Assembly: GCA_028281925.1 (NCBI GenBank)
Contig: JANQIX010000012.1
Span: forward strand, 17,568 to 81,567
DNA length: 64,000 nt
Direction of reading: 5' to 3'
From: Alphaproteobacteria bacterium
Lineage (GTDB): Bacteria > Pseudomonadota > Alphaproteobacteria > DSM-16000 > Inquilinaceae
Positions 63,828 to 64,000 of this stretch are shown piece after piece. The first letter of the stretch is position 1. The number at the start of each line of letters is the position of its first letter. A program made the position numbers and the translations under genes. A model generated the notes under the pieces. It searched no databases and was not told the DNA's origin. It saw nothing but the letters and a program-made list of their open reading frames with translations.

Positions 63828-63865
63828 ATGTTGATGTGGTCTGTTTGAGCGCCGGAGATCGAACC

Positions 63866-63991
63866 ATGCGGATTGCCAATTCGCTGAAGACACTGAAGTC
63901 CAGGCATCGCGGCTGCCGCGTGATTCGGCGCAAGGGCCGGGTGTATGTGATCAACAAGCAGAACCCGCGGTTCAAGGCGCGCCAGGGATAG
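63866..63991 (+). CDS. rpmJ: 50S ribosomal protein L36
   Basis: A complete 41-residue bL36. [20 protein letters not shown] and [20 protein letters not shown] are diagnostic. Only one Cys is present, so the zinc-ribbon set (CxxC...CxxxxH) is missing; this is the zinc-independent form usual in alphaproteobacteria. ATG 63866 follows CGGAGATCGAACC. Confidence 0.95.
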   Translation: MRIANSLKTLKSRHRGCRVIRRKGRVYVINKQNPRFKARQG

Positions 63992-64000
63992 CCTTCGAAG

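Overview
This is a high-GC (roughly 64% by eye), gene-dense chromosomal segment of a flagellated alphaproteobacterium, most likely Rhodospirillales in the broad sense. The evidence is the alphaproteobacterial cell-cycle set (CckA, SciP/DUF1153, GcrA), FlaF/FlbT/FliX, a two-gene MetH, DksA with a reduced zinc finger, a GAAC-N7-GTAC type LexA box before recA, and the order flhB-cckA-recA-alaS. No rRNA, tRNA, insertion sequence or CRISPR array was seen.

Layout. (1) 1-9.4 kb: the N-terminal part of a B12-dependent radical SAM protein (HpnR-like), a Deg-type lipoprotein protease, a methyltransferase and metF on the minus strand, divergent from a split metH; a 20-bp palindrome resembling a SahR operator lies between metF and metH. 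A PPC-like protein, a small unknown and a family 2 glycosyltransferase follow. (2) 9.5-10.6 kb: an AT-rich patch with one orphan gene, probably acquired. (3) 10.6-17.1 kb: two divergent arms encoding a LuxE-like acyl-protein synthetase, an AMP-forming acyl ligase and an acyl carrier protein (minus), and a FabG-like reductase, a DegT aminotransferase with a long extra N-terminal domain and a NeuD-like acyltransferase (plus). Together they look like a pathway for an N-acylated amino sugar. (4) 17.1-25.3 kb: flagellin with flbT and flaF, two TPR proteins with glycosyltransferase-like C-termini, an FkbM methyltransferase, a second FlaF-like gene and sciP. Regions 3 and 4 read as one flagellin production and glycosylation locus. 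(5) 25.4-43.6 kb: flgL-flgK-flgE-flgD-fliK-flgN-like-flgJ-flgI (minus), fliX and dksA (plus), flgH-flgA-flgG-flgF (minus, with a sigma-54 type promoter), fliL-fliM-DUF6468-motE-like and cheY-cheZ (plus). (6) 43.7-48.2 kb: a very large periplasmic repeat protein and a class III nucleotide cyclase. (7) 48.4-53.8 kb: fliP-fliO-unknown-fhlB (minus) divergent from flgB-flgC-fliE-fliQ-fliR-flhB (plus). (8) 53.9-64 kb: cckA, recA, alaS, a MoxR/VWA pair, a small exported protein, gcrA and rpmJ.

How it works together. Most of the window builds and controls the flagellum: rod, rings, hook, hook-filament junction, export gate, C-ring switch and filament, plus CheY/CheZ. fliF, fliG, fliH, fliI, fliN, flhA and motAB are not here. 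Perfect TTAA-N7-TTAA CtrA-type boxes lie upstream of flagellin, sciP, flgI/fliX and fhlB/flgB, with weaker ones before cheY and flgB. This suggests the CckA-CtrA-SciP circuit, whose sensor and antagonist are both encoded here, times the whole locus. The gcrA promoter region carries a perfect DnaA box and two GANTC methylation sites. Functions are assigned from protein motifs and gene order read directly; no database search was run.
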